DNA from: Egerieimonas sp900552095
Lineage (GTDB): Bacteria > Bacillota > Clostridia > Lachnospirales > Lachnospiraceae
Assembly (NCBI GenBank): GCA_902469965.1
Contig: CABREP010000001.1
Span: 33,390-97,389, forward strand
Length of the DNA stretch: 64,000 nt
Direction: 5' to 3'
Shown here: piece by piece, positions 7,955 through 16,874 of the stretch
Numbering within the stretch: the stretch's first letter is position 1
Layout: each line of letters opens with the position of its first letter
Program-made: the position numbers and the translations under genes
Notes under the pieces: generated by a model
The model's database searches: none
The model's input: only the letters and a program-made list of their open reading frames with translations
Told to the model about the DNA's origin: nothing

Positions 7955-9204
7955 AACAGTTTTTAAAGGTTTTAAGATTTGAGTTAAATAACTACACGAA
8001 GAATAAAGGATTTGTGATGACAACGGTTCTTCTTGCTCTTCTGGCTGTGATTGGAATTGCAGCTCCCACGATCTATCAGAACATTACCGGAAAAGAGGAG
8101 GGAAAACAGGAAGAGGTACAGGAGGCCGGAACAGAAGGGAAGATGGCACTGGCAGAACCTGGTGCGCTTGCCGGAACAGCCCGGGCGGTGGCGGAAAGGA
8201 TGCCCCAGTATCAGTGGGAATTTATTGAGGCGGAGAAAGAAGAGGCGCTGGAACAGGTGAAGGATCTGGTGGAGAAGGGAGAAGCCGAGGGGGGCTTTGT
8301 CCTGGATCCGGATGGAAACTATACCTATGTGGTGGAAAATCTCTCAATGCAGGATTCTGCCAGGGAAGAATTCCAGGCGGCTCTTCAGTCGGTCGGCGTA
8401 AACCGTTTTCTGGGAGAAAAGGGAGTGGACTTAAAAGAGTACGCTGCAGTGGCAGCCTGGGTGCCGGTGGGAGAAGATGTGATCCTGGGCAAAGACGGGA
8501 TCAACAATTTTCTTTACACTTATGTGATGGTGTTCGTTCTGTATTTCCTGATCCTCTTCTATGGACAGATGATCGCTACGTCCATCACGACGGAGAAGAG
8601 CAACCGGGCCATTGAGATCCTGGTGACCAGCGTGGACAGCACCAGCCTGATCTTTGGAAAAGTGCTGGCAGGAGCGATCGCCGGTCTGGTTCAGACGGCG
8701 GTGATTCTGGGCGGCGCCGTACTTTCCTACCGCTTCCTGGGAAGCGGATGGAACGGACAGCTGGATATGCTTTTTCATATTCCCGGTGAAGTGTGGGCCA
8801 GCTTCCTGGTATTCGGCCTTCTGGGGTATCTCTTATACGCCTTTGCCTTTGGAATGCTGGGAGCGCTGGTGTCAAAGACGGAGGACATCAGCAAGAGCGC
8901 TACGCCGCTTATGCTGGTATTCATCGCTGCATTTCTGATCACCATGTGGAGCCTCTCCAACGTGGACAGTGTGCTGATGCAGGTGGCTTCTTATGTGCCT
9001 TTTACTTCCTGCATGGCTATGCTGGCGCGGATCGCCATGGGCGGCGTGGGGATCGGCGGCATTCTCCTGTCAGGAGGAATCCTGGCGGCTTCCTGCCTGC
9101 TGATGGGCTGGCTTGCGGCGAAGGTATTCCGCTTTGGAACTCTGATGTACGGAAATCCTATCAAGCTGACCAGGGCGCTCCGTCAGATGAAAAATCAGGA
9201 TTAA
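7951..9204 (+). CDS. ABC-2 transporter permease (NatB-like)
   Basis: 417 aa, GTG start overlapping the ATPase stop, with GATGAGG as ribosome site. One N-terminal helix (about 20-40) is followed by an extracytoplasmic loop of about 130 residues and a block of five to six helices (about 178-400), the ABC2_membrane_3 layout of NatB. The ITTEKSNRAIEILVTSV segment is the typical cytoplasmic coupling helix region. Na+ or a small toxic molecule are likely substrates for this family; the sequence does not decide between them. Confidence 0.88.
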   Translation: MKQFLKVLRFELNNYTKNKGFVMTTVLLALLAVIGIAAPTIYQNITGKEEGKQEEVQEAGTEGKMALAEPGALAGTARAVAERMPQYQWEFIEAEKEEALEQVKDLVEKGEAEGGFVLDPDGNYTYVVENLSMQDSAREEFQAALQSVGVNRFLGEKGVDLKEYAAVAAWVPVGEDVILGKDGINNFLYTYVMVFVLYFLILFYGQMIATSITTEKSNRAIEILVTSVDSTSLIFGKVLAGAIAGLVQTAVILGGAVLSYRFLGSGWNGQLDMLFHIPGEVWASFLVFGLLGYLLYAFAFGMLGALVSKTEDISKSATPLMLVFIAAFLITMWSLSNVDSVLMQVASYVPFTSCMAMLARIAMGGVGIGGILLSGGILAASCLLMGWLAAKVFRFGTLMYGNPIKLTRALRQMKNQD

Positions 9205-9272
9205 AAAAAGATCAGGTATAAAGCCCCGCAGAAGGTGCATACTTATGAAAAAGACAGTTGGAGGGTGTACTT

Positions 9273-9707
9273 ATGTGGGGAATTCTGATCGCTTTGCTCT
9301 CCGGTGCGCTTATGAGCGTACAGGGAGTGTTTAATACAGAAGTGACAAAACAGACCAGCCTGTGGGTATCCACAGGCTGGGTTCAGTTATCCGCCTTTCT
9401 TGTATGTGTGGCGGCCTGGCTTTTCACCGGGCGGGAGCCGGTGGGAACGCTGCTGGAGGTGACGCCCAGATATACGCTGCTGGGAGGCGTGATTGGAGCC
9501 TTTATCACGGTGACGGTGATAAAAAGTATGGGAAGTCTGGGGCCGGCAAAGGCAGCCATGCTCATTGTGGTAGCACAGCTGGCGGTGGCTTACGTGATCG
9601 AGCTTTTCGGCATGTTCGGGATGGAAAAACAGCCGTTTTCTCTGAGAAAACTTCTGGGTATGGCGGTGGCCGTGGCGGGAATTATTATTTTCAAATGGGA
9701 AAAATAG
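9273..9707 (+). CDS. DMT-family transporter of the YdcZ (DUF606) type
   Basis: 144 aa with about five membrane helices; MWGILIALLSGALMSVQGVFN at the N-terminus and the GGVIGAFI turn are typical of YdcZ/DUF606 proteins, which are half-size drug/metabolite transporters that presumably dimerise. The ATG at 9273 is chosen because GGAGGG stands seven bases before it; an upstream TTG at 9258 overlaps that ribosome site. Substrate unknown. Confidence 0.85.
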   Translation: MWGILIALLSGALMSVQGVFNTEVTKQTSLWVSTGWVQLSAFLVCVAAWLFTGREPVGTLLEVTPRYTLLGGVIGAFITVTVIKSMGSLGPAKAAMLIVVAQLAVAYVIELFGMFGMEKQPFSLRKLLGMAVAVAGIIIFKWEK

Positions 9708-9747
9708 TTTTTCAGTGGTTTTTTACCGGACAGAGCCGGGAAATCCC

Positions 9748-9776
9748 TTGTAATTAAAGAAAAAATCCGATACAAT
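9748..9776 (+). promoter_or_regulatory. Sigma-A promoter of the comEA operon
   Basis: TTGTAA (9748-9753), 17-base spacer, TACAAT (9771-9776), 62 bases before the chosen comEA start. Confidence 0.7.
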
Positions 9777-9837
9777 AATTATAGCTGTGTACAAATTTCA
9801 CCCAAAACCTGGCGGCGGTGCCGCAAAAGGAAGATGG

Positions 9838-10422
9838 ATGAGAGAAAAAAGAAAAGCAGGTTTTCTTCTGGCCTGTGTGCTGCTGATTCTGGCCGGGTGC
9901 GGAAAAGAAAAGCCCCGGCTTTTGCTGGAGGAGGAGACACAGGCGGAGGATCAGGAAGCAGAAGAGCGGGAGGAAGAAGGGGCGGAAGAGACAGAACCTG
10001 AAAAAGAGGAAGTTCTGGTCGTCTATGTCTGCGGGGCGGTAAATGCGCCCGGTGTCTATGAACTGGAACCGGGGGCACGGGTCTGCCGCGCGATCGAGGC
10101 GGCCGGCGGCCTGACCGGGGAGGCGGATCCTTCCAGGATCAATCAGGCGGCTCCCCTCTCCGACGGGGAGCAGATCACGGTTCCGGAAACAGGAGAGGAA
10201 GTGCCGGTGCCGGAGGGAAGTTCCGATTCCGGGAAGGTCAACATCAATACGGCGGGGAAGGAACAGCTGATGCAGCTTACCGGGATCGGTGAGACGAGGG
10301 CGGAGGCGATCCTTTCCTACCGGGAACAGCAGGGCCCTTTTCGCACCGTGGAAGATCTGATGAAGGTGGAAGGGATCAAGGAGAAGACCTGGGAGAAGAT
10401 AAAAGAAGATATCACTGTGTAG
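9838..10422 (+). CDS. comEA: ComEA-like DNA-binding lipoprotein
   Basis: 194 aa from the ATG at 9838, which has an AAAAGGA ribosome site; an upstream GTG in frame is less likely. The N-terminus is a lipoprotein signal (LLILAGC, lipidated Cys about residue 20), then a Glu-rich linker (about 30-58), an SLBB domain (VYVCGAVNAPGVYELEPG) and a C-terminal helix-hairpin-helix pair (VNINTAGKEQLMQLTGIG). ComEA binds incoming double-stranded DNA at the cell surface and passes it to the ComEC channel. Lipid anchoring is unusual, because the classical Bacillus protein has a membrane helix. comEC lies four genes downstream in the same run. Confidence 0.88.
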   Translation: MREKRKAGFLLACVLLILAGCGKEKPRLLLEEETQAEDQEAEEREEEGAEETEPEKEEVLVVYVCGAVNAPGVYELEPGARVCRAIEAAGGLTGEADPSRINQAAPLSDGEQITVPETGEEVPVPEGSSDSGKVNINTAGKEQLMQLTGIGETRAEAILSYREQQGPFRTVEDLMKVEGIKEKTWEKIKEDITV

Positions 10423-10437
10423 TAGGGAGAATAAGCT

Positions 10438-11127
10438 ATGGCAAAGAAGGTACTGGTTGTAGATGACGAGAAGCTGATCGTGAAGGGAATCCGGTTCAGC
10501 CTGGAGCAGGAAGGCATGGAAGTGGACTGTGCGTATGACGGGGAGGAAGCCCTCAATATGGCGCGGGAAAAGGAATATGATATGGTGCTGCTGGATCTTA
10601 TGCTGCCCAAGGTAAACGGGCTGGAGGTCTGTCAGCAGATCCGGGAATTTTCTGATATGCCGATCATCATGCTGACAGCAAAGGGGGAAGATATGGATAA
10701 GATCCTGGGGCTGGAATACGGGGCGGATGATTATATTACGAAGCCCTTTAACATTCTGGAAGTGAAGGCCAGGATCAAGGCGATCATGCGCCGGACTGTC
10801 AGAAGCGAGTCCAAGGAAGAGAAGAGCAAGGTGGTTACCGTGGGCGATCTGCGTCTGGACTGTGACAGCAGGAGAGTTTTTATCGGAGAGCGGGAGATCA
10901 ATCTGACGGCCAAGGAATTTGATGTGCTGGAACTTCTGGTCTTTAATCCGAATAAAGTCTACAGCCGGGAAAACCTTCTGAACATTGTGTGGGGGTACGA
11001 ATATCCCGGAGATGTACGGACGGTTGACGTACATATCCGCCGTCTGAGAGAGAAGATCGAGAGTAATCCCAGCGAGCCCCGGTATGTGCATACGAAGTGG
11101 GGCGTAGGTTACTATTTTCAGGCTTAA
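10438..11127 (+). CDS. OmpR/PhoB-type response regulator
   Basis: 229 aa. The receiver domain (1-120) carries the acidic pair (VDDE), phosphoacceptor Asp about 53 in LLDLMLP, the switch Thr in MLTAKG and Lys in YITKPFN. The C-terminal winged helix (about 132-228) has the EFDVLELLVFN and VDVHIRRLREKI motifs. It is the partner of the histidine kinase that starts 23 bases downstream. It sits between comEA and a GerMN lipoprotein, so envelope or DNA-uptake genes are plausible targets. Confidence 0.93.
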   Translation: MAKKVLVVDDEKLIVKGIRFSLEQEGMEVDCAYDGEEALNMAREKEYDMVLLDLMLPKVNGLEVCQQIREFSDMPIIMLTAKGEDMDKILGLEYGADDYITKPFNILEVKARIKAIMRRTVRSESKEEKSKVVTVGDLRLDCDSRRVFIGEREINLTAKEFDVLELLVFNPNKVYSRENLLNIVWGYEYPGDVRTVDVHIRRLREKIESNPSEPRYVHTKWGVGYYFQA

Positions 11128-11150
11128 GCCTTTGAAAGAGGGCTGCTCTC

Positions 11151-12575
11151 ATGATGGGAAAACGAAAAGAAAAATTTTTTAAGAGTCTGCGCTTCCGCAT
11201 TATGGTGATCCTGGTGGTCATCGGAATCATTCCCAGTATCATTGTGGAAAATGGGATCGTAAACAGTTATGAGGACCGGGCGGTGAAGGTGCGGCAGGCG
11301 ACAGTGAAGAATCAGTGCGATATTCTGAGCAATCAGCTGGTAAAGGAAGGCTATATGGAAAGCCCTGAGGCGGAGACGATCAACAGTGAGCTGACCATGC
11401 TGTCCAATCTCTACAGCGGCCGTGTCCTGATTATTAACCGGGATTTCCAGATCATAAAGGATACCTACGATCTGGATGAGGGGCGGATCATGATCTCGGA
11501 GGAGGTCGTCCGCTGTTTCCGGGGGGAAGAGATCAGCAGATACGATGATAAGAACCGCTTCATTGAGATGACAGTATCGATCCGTGATCTGGATACGAAG
11601 GAGATCCAGGGAGTTCTGCTGGTGAGCATTTCCGCGGATGAGATTACGGCCAGCATTGATATTCTGAAGCAGAAAGGGCTGGCCATGCTGGGAGGAATCA
11701 CGGTGCTGGTGCTGATCTTCGGCTACATCCTGGCAGGGATCCTGGTGAAGCCCTTTGCCCGGGTGACAAGAGCCATCGAGGATCTGACAGACGGTTATCT
11801 GGATGAGGAGATCTCAGTTCCCGACTATACGGAGACGGAGCTGATTACAGACGCCTTCAATAAGATGCTGGGACGGGTGAAATCTCTGGATGCCTCCCGA
11901 CAGGAGTTCGTCTCCAATGTCTCCCATGAGCTGAAGACGCCTCTGACTTCCATGAAGGTGCTGGCGGATTCCCTGGTGGGGCAGGAAAATGTGCCGATTG
12001 AGCTGTATCAGGAGTTTATGCAGGATATTACAGATGAGATCGACCGGGAGAACCGGATTATTAATGACCTGCTTTCTCTGGTAAAGCTGGACAAAAAGGC
12101 GGATCTCAACGCGGAGATGGTGAGCATCAACGATCTTCTGGAACTGATCTTGAAGCGTCTGCGTCCCATTGCAGCAAAACGGAATATTGAACTGATCCTG
12201 GACAGCTTCCGCCCGGTGAAGGCGGAGATCGATGAGACCAAGCTTACCCTGGCAATCTCCAATCTTGTGGAGAATGGAATCAAATATAATAAAGACGGGG
12301 GATGGGTCCGCGTATCGCTGAATGCAGATCACAAATATTTCTATGTTACTGTGGCGGATTCCGGAAAAGGAATTCCGGAGGATTCTCTGGATCATATTTT
12401 TGAGCGTTTCTACCGGGTGGACAAGTCTCATTCCACAGAGATCGACGGAACGGGACTGGGGCTTGCGATTACCAGAAGTGCGATCCTGATGCATCATGGG
12501 GCGATCAAGGTTTACAGCAAAGAGGGAGAGGGCGCGACTTTTTCCGTGCGGATTCCCCTTGTGTGCAGCAATTAA
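11151..12575 (+). CDS. Membrane sensor histidine kinase
   Basis: 474 aa. TM1 about 13-31, an extracytoplasmic sensor region of about 150 residues, TM2 about 184-206, HAMP about 207-255, HisKA with the phosphoacceptor in VSNVSHELKTPLTS, then the ATPase domain with N-box (LVENGIKYN), G1 (DSGKGIPE) and G2 (GTGLGLAI). This WalK/PhoR-like layout pairs with the adjacent response regulator. The gene ends 11 bases before the start of a lipoprotein with GerMN domains, an order that recalls MtrB-LpqB of Actinobacteria. Confidence 0.92.
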   Translation: MMGKRKEKFFKSLRFRIMVILVVIGIIPSIIVENGIVNSYEDRAVKVRQATVKNQCDILSNQLVKEGYMESPEAETINSELTMLSNLYSGRVLIINRDFQIIKDTYDLDEGRIMISEEVVRCFRGEEISRYDDKNRFIEMTVSIRDLDTKEIQGVLLVSISADEITASIDILKQKGLAMLGGITVLVLIFGYILAGILVKPFARVTRAIEDLTDGYLDEEISVPDYTETELITDAFNKMLGRVKSLDASRQEFVSNVSHELKTPLTSMKVLADSLVGQENVPIELYQEFMQDITDEIDRENRIINDLLSLVKLDKKADLNAEMVSINDLLELILKRLRPIAAKRNIELILDSFRPVKAEIDETKLTLAISNLVENGIKYNKDGGWVRVSLNADHKYFYVTVADSGKGIPEDSLDHIFERFYRVDKSHSTEIDGTGLGLAITRSAILMHHGAIKVYSKEGEGATFSVRIPLVCSN

Positions 12576-12586
12576 GGAGGCGTAAA

Positions 12587-13495
12587 ATGAAGAGAACAGG
12601 AAAAATACTTCTTCTGGGCCTTCTGGGAGTGATGGCGCTGTGGGGCTGCGAAAAGGAAGATCAGGAAGAGCGGTATCACAGATATTATCTGGATGGGGAA
12701 CAGACGAAGGTGATGGCGGAGAGTTATGAGCCGGCAGCAGCGGATACGAAGGGGCTGGCGGCGGAATTTCTCGATACGCTGAGTGCCTCTCCGGAGGAGG
12801 GAGAGCCTCTCCTTCCGGATGGGGTTAAGGTAAACAATATGGAACTGGCAGATCAGGTGCTGAATCTGGATCTGAATGGAGCTTATCTGAAGATGGATCC
12901 TTCCCGGGAGATTCTGGCCCGGGCGGGGATCGTCAGAACTTTTACCCAGATTACGGACATCAGTGCAGTTACGATCACCGTAAATGGCGCGGTGCTGAAA
13001 AATGATGACGGTACTGCGGTGGGGCGGATGACCCAGGAGACTTTTGTGGAAAATTCAGGAAAGCAGATTAATGATTATAAGTATATTTCCATGGATCTGT
13101 ATTTTTCTGATGAGACGGGAGAAAAACTGAAAAGAGAAAACCGCGCCCTCTATTACAGCAGCAATGTTCCGCTGGAGCGGGTGGTGGTGGAGCAGCTGAT
13201 CAAAGGACCGCAGGAGTCGGGACTTCTGGCTACCATACCTCCGGAGACGAAGGTGCTGGGAGTGTCGGTGTCGGATCAGATCTGTTATGTGAATCTGGAC
13301 GGAGCGTTTGAACAGGATCTGGCGCAGGTACAGCCGGAGACAGTGGTGTATTCTATTGTAAATACGCTGACTACGGTTTGTGATGTGAAACAGGTGCAGA
13401 TTTCTGTTAACGGGGACACGAAAGTGACGTTTCGCGATACGCTGGAACTGGATCAGTTTTTTGAAAAGAACCCGAAGCTGATGGAGGGATCTTAA
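12587..13495 (+). CDS. Lipoprotein with two GerMN domains
   Basis: 302 aa from the ATG at 12587, preceded by AAGGAGG. The signal ends in a lipobox-like MALWGC, so it is probably anchored to the outer face of the membrane. Two GerMN-type domains follow, at about 50-160 and 190-295 (VVEQLIKGPQ, VLGVSVSDQICYVNLDG, NTLTTVCDVKQVQISVNG). GerMN domains occur in GerM and in LpqB, the lipoprotein that modulates the MtrAB two-component system. Its place directly after the kinase suggests it tunes that sensor. Its stop codon abuts the comEC start. Confidence 0.85.
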   Translation: MKRTGKILLLGLLGVMALWGCEKEDQEERYHRYYLDGEQTKVMAESYEPAAADTKGLAAEFLDTLSASPEEGEPLLPDGVKVNNMELADQVLNLDLNGAYLKMDPSREILARAGIVRTFTQITDISAVTITVNGAVLKNDDGTAVGRMTQETFVENSGKQINDYKYISMDLYFSDETGEKLKRENRALYYSSNVPLERVVVEQLIKGPQESGLLATIPPETKVLGVSVSDQICYVNLDGAFEQDLAQVQPETVVYSIVNTLTTVCDVKQVQISVNGDTKVTFRDTLELDQFFEKNPKLMEGS

Positions 13496-15733
13496 ATGAG
13501 GAAACGCCCGCTGTGTTTCCTGGCTCTGGTTCTGGCAGCAGTTCTCCTGTTTCTGGATAAAGGGGGGCTTTCCGGTAAGGGAAAGCCTCCGGATCATCCG
13601 GTGATACAGGAGCTGATTGAAAAGGGAGAGCCGGTAGAAGTTTTCGGTGAGGCCGACCGCTGGGAGACTTATGAAACAGGCCAGTATCTATATCTGAAAC
13701 ATACAATTCTGCCATATTCTGGCGAACAAATTCCATTACATGGTGTAAAAGTAAAAATAAGGGAAAGAAAAAAGTGGAAAACCGGCGAGCTGGTGCGCGT
13801 CCGGGGTGTATTAACGCTGCCTGAAAAAGGGAGAAATCCGGGGCAGTTTGACAGCCGCGCCTATCTGGCCTGCCGGGACATTTATTTTCAGGTGGAAAAA
13901 GGAAATGCAGAGAGTACAGGAGGGGAAGCGGCTCCTCTGGGTTTTGCCCTGCAGCTGGTGCGGGAATATCTGGAGCGGGGACTTGACAGAGCAGCACCGG
14001 TGCGGGAAGCCGGAGTGCTGCGGGCTATGCTGCTGGGAGAGAAGAAAGAAGCGGGAGAAGAAATCCGCCTTCTGTATCAGATCAGCGCAATGAGTCATCT
14101 GCTGGCGGTGTCGGGACTTCACGTGGCGCTTCTGTCCCGGGGGATTCAGAGAGTGCTGCGGCTGGCCGGGATGGGGATCTACGGATCGCTTCTGGTCTCG
14201 GCGGTTCTTCTGATCTTTTACGGAATGCTGGCCGGGGGAAGCGTCTCTGCGATCCGGGCGGTCATTTTGTTTTGTCTGTCCTGCGGGGCACGGCTTCTGG
14301 GAAGGACTTACGATGGAATGACCGCTCTGGCAGCAGCCGCCAGCCTGCTTCTGATCTCCAATCCCCAGTGGCTGTATGACAGCGGATTTCAGCTTTCCTT
14401 TGGCGCCGTACTGGGTGTTACAGCGGTGCGAAGAGGACTTTTTGGGCCGGGTGAGGGAGGAAAAGGAAAGAAAAAAGGAGTGAAAAACAGGATCCGGGAG
14501 GGGGCAGAGGCAGGAGTGGCTGTCTGGCTTACCACACTGCCGCTGATGCTGTATTATTTTTATGAGATTTCCCTTTACGGGTTCCTGATTAATCTGTTTG
14601 TGATTCCCACGGCAGGAATCGTGCTGGGGAGCGGACTGCTGGGCGGCATTTTGGGCGGGATACCTGTTCTGGACCCCATAGCCCGGGTAGCGGCTTTTCC
14701 GGCGGTTCTTCTCCTTCGCAGCTATGAGGGGATCAGCCGGGCGGCGGCGCAGCTTCCGGGGGCGGTGCTTATTCTGGGAAGGCCAAAGGGATGGGCAATC
14801 GCGCTGTATTACGCCTGTCTTCTGATGTTTTGTTTCAGAAAAAAGATGTTCGGAAGGATCAGGGGAGAGAAAAGAGTAAAATTTGCTCTGGGAGCGGCGT
14901 TTTTGGTATCTTTATTTTTGCTGGCCAGGCAGCCGCGGGAGGGGACGGAGATTACTATGCTGGATGTGGGTCAGGGGGATGCGCTGGCGATCGAGACAGA
15001 GCAGGGAGGATGTGTGATGACAGACGGGGGAAGTACCTCAGAATATCAGGCGGGAAAATACAGGATCCTTCCTTATCTGAAATACCGGGGTGTCCGGGAA
15101 GTGGATCTGTGGATCCTTTCGCATCCGGATCTGGATCATTACAGCGGGTTTCTGGAAATTTTGCAGGCGTCTGCGAAAGGAGAAACGGCTCTGCGGGTGG
15201 AAACACTCCTGCTGCCCGCCTGGATGAGGGGAGGGCAGGTGGAAAGAGAGCTGATACAGGCGGCCCGGGCGGCAGGGACATCTGTTGTTTACGGGAAAGA
15301 GGGGGACAGGATCCGTCTGGGGGGAAGTGAACTGACGATCCTCCATCCGGACGGGGAGGATTACGGGGAAGATCCCAACGGAGGATCTCTGACCTTTCTT
15401 CTGGAAGCGGAGGGGAGAAAGGGGCTTTTTACGGGGGATCTGACGGGGGAACAGGAGAAAAAGCTGCTGGGCCGGGTGGGAGACTGCGATTTTCTGAAAG
15501 CAGCCCACCACGGATCTGCTTCCTCCACGGGAGAAGAGTTTCTCTCGGAAGTCAGACCGGAGCTGACCCTGGTTTCCAGCGGCGCAGATAATCCTTACGG
15601 TCATCCTTCGCCGGACTTTCTGCAGCGTGTCCGGGAGTCTGGGAGCCATACGCTGGGAACGCAGGAGCTGGGTGCAGTGAGGATCCGTCTTCAGAATGGG
15701 GCAATGGAAGTGGAAATGGCAGGGGGACAGTGA
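13496..15733 (+). CDS. comEC: DNA uptake channel ComEC/Rec2
   Basis: 745 aa, start immediately after the upstream stop (TAAATG). It has an N-terminal DUF4131-like part with membrane helices, the Competence domain with multiple helices (about 190-450, including HLLAVSGLHVALLSRG) and a C-terminal metallo-beta-lactamase-like domain with MLDVGQGDA, LSHPDLDH and AAHHGS motifs. ComEC forms the inner-membrane channel that imports single-stranded DNA, and the MBL-like domain probably degrades the other strand. All hallmark motifs are intact, so the protein should be functional if the rest of the competence apparatus exists. Confidence 0.93.
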   Translation: MRKRPLCFLALVLAAVLLFLDKGGLSGKGKPPDHPVIQELIEKGEPVEVFGEADRWETYETGQYLYLKHTILPYSGEQIPLHGVKVKIRERKKWKTGELVRVRGVLTLPEKGRNPGQFDSRAYLACRDIYFQVEKGNAESTGGEAAPLGFALQLVREYLERGLDRAAPVREAGVLRAMLLGEKKEAGEEIRLLYQISAMSHLLAVSGLHVALLSRGIQRVLRLAGMGIYGSLLVSAVLLIFYGMLAGGSVSAIRAVILFCLSCGARLLGRTYDGMTALAAAASLLLISNPQWLYDSGFQLSFGAVLGVTAVRRGLFGPGEGGKGKKKGVKNRIREGAEAGVAVWLTTLPLMLYYFYEISLYGFLINLFVIPTAGIVLGSGLLGGILGGIPVLDPIARVAAFPAVLLLRSYEGISRAAAQLPGAVLILGRPKGWAIALYYACLLMFCFRKKMFGRIRGEKRVKFALGAAFLVSLFLLARQPREGTEITMLDVGQGDALAIETEQGGCVMTDGGSTSEYQAGKYRILPYLKYRGVREVDLWILSHPDLDHYSGFLEILQASAKGETALRVETLLLPAWMRGGQVERELIQAARAAGTSVVYGKEGDRIRLGGSELTILHPDGEDYGEDPNGGSLTFLLEAEGRKGLFTGDLTGEQEKKLLGRVGDCDFLKAAHHGSASSTGEEFLSEVRPELTLVSSGADNPYGHPSPDFLQRVRESGSHTLGTQELGAVRIRLQNGAMEVEMAGGQ

Positions 15734-15749
15734 AAATTGAGGAAAGGGA

Positions 15750-15778
15750 TTGAGGGGGAGAAAGAAATGGGATATAAT
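15750..15778 (+). promoter_or_regulatory. Sigma-A promoter of holA
   Basis: TTGAGG (15750-15755), 17-base spacer, TATAAT (15773-15778), 58 bases before the holA ATG. Confidence 0.65.
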
Positions 15779-15835
15779 AAAAAAATATGAGAAGTGAAAA
15801 GATGAGCGGCCTGGAACCGGAAAAGAGGAGAGAGA

Positions 15836-16822
15836 ATGAAACGTGTGATCGAAGATATAAAGACGGGAGAATGGAAACAGATCTATCTTTTTACCGGCTC
15901 GGAGGATTACCTGAAGCTTCAGTATCGGGATAAGCTGATACAGGCACTGATGCCCGAAGGAGATACGATGAATCTTTCCAGATTTCAGGGAAAGGGACAG
16001 GATGTCCGGGAAATCATAAGCCTGGGGGAGACGATGCCCTTTTTTGCCGAGCGCCGGATGATCGTGCTGGAGGATACCGGCTTTTTTAAAAACAGCTGCG
16101 GTGATCTGGCAGATTATCTGGAGAGGATTCCGGAGTATCTCTATCTGCTCTTTGTGGAACAGGAGGCGGATAAGAGGGGAAAACTGTATAAGACAGTGAA
16201 AAAACTGGGAAGGATTGTGGAGTTTGGCGTTCAGGATGACCGGACACTGACCCGCTGGATCCTTGGAATGCTGAAGCGGGAAGGAAAAAAGATTACCCAG
16301 AAAGATATGGAACTTTTGCTGCTTCACACGGGGAATGACATGAGCAATATCGAGAGGGAGGTGGACAAACTTCTCTGTTATACCATGGGGCGTGAGATCA
16401 TCACAGAGGAGGATATCCGGGCAGTCTGCACCGTGAGAACGACGAATAAGATTTTTGATATGGTTCGGGCGGTGACGGAACGCAATCAGAAAAAGGCGCT
16501 GGATCTTTACTATGATCTTCTGGCCCTGAAGGAACCGCCTATGAGGATCCTGTTTCTGATCGCCAGACAGTTCCGGCAGCTTTTGCAGGTGAAAGAACTG
16601 GCGGGAGAGGGGATGGATCAGGCAGGGATTGCCGCGGCGCTGGGAATTCAGGGATTTGTGGTGCGCAATTGTCTTGGACTGGCCAGAAATTATACAAAAG
16701 AAATGTTAAAGCAGGCCGAGGAGGATTTCACCCAGGCGGAGGAAGACGTTAAGACCGGAAAACTGGGAGATGTGCTGAGCGTGGAGCTTCTGATTGTGAA
16801 ATACAGCATGCAGAACGGATAA
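15836..16822 (+). CDS. holA: DNA polymerase III delta subunit
   Basis: 328 aa, the normal length of HolA. The DNA_pol3_delta N-terminal domain begins with a YLFTGSEDYLK variant of the family ATPase-like fold, followed by the lid and collar domains (ALKEPPMRILFLIARQFRQLLQ). The subunit opens the beta clamp within the clamp loader. comEC-holA-rpsT gene order is widely conserved in Firmicutes, which supports the call. Start ATG is preceded by AAAGAGGAGAGAG. Confidence 0.93.
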   Translation: MKRVIEDIKTGEWKQIYLFTGSEDYLKLQYRDKLIQALMPEGDTMNLSRFQGKGQDVREIISLGETMPFFAERRMIVLEDTGFFKNSCGDLADYLERIPEYLYLLFVEQEADKRGKLYKTVKKLGRIVEFGVQDDRTLTRWILGMLKREGKKITQKDMELLLLHTGNDMSNIEREVDKLLCYTMGREIITEEDIRAVCTVRTTNKIFDMVRAVTERNQKKALDLYYDLLALKEPPMRILFLIARQFRQLLQVKELAGEGMDQAGIAAALGIQGFVVRNCLGLARNYTKEMLKQAEEDFTQAEEDVKTGKLGDVLSVELLIVKYSMQNG

Positions 16823-16827
16823 GGCGA

Positions 16828-16870
16828 AAAAAACGATGGTTTTGAAAGTAAGATCAAAGCCATCGTTTTT
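16828..16870. terminator. Bidirectional terminator between holA and the sigma-like gene
   Basis: A perfect stem with one G-U pair (16828-16845 with 16854-16870) carries A-runs on one side and T-runs on the other, serving both convergent genes. Confidence 0.85.
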
Positions 16871-16874
16871 CTTT

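Noticed and set aside
9754..11091. 445-codon open frame on the - strand opposite comEA and the response regulator
   Set aside because: The + strand genes have clear domains throughout; the antisense frame is a composition artefact.
15038..16327. 429-codon open frame on the - strand opposite comEC and holA
   Set aside because: Overlaps two well-supported genes and lacks any recognisable motif.
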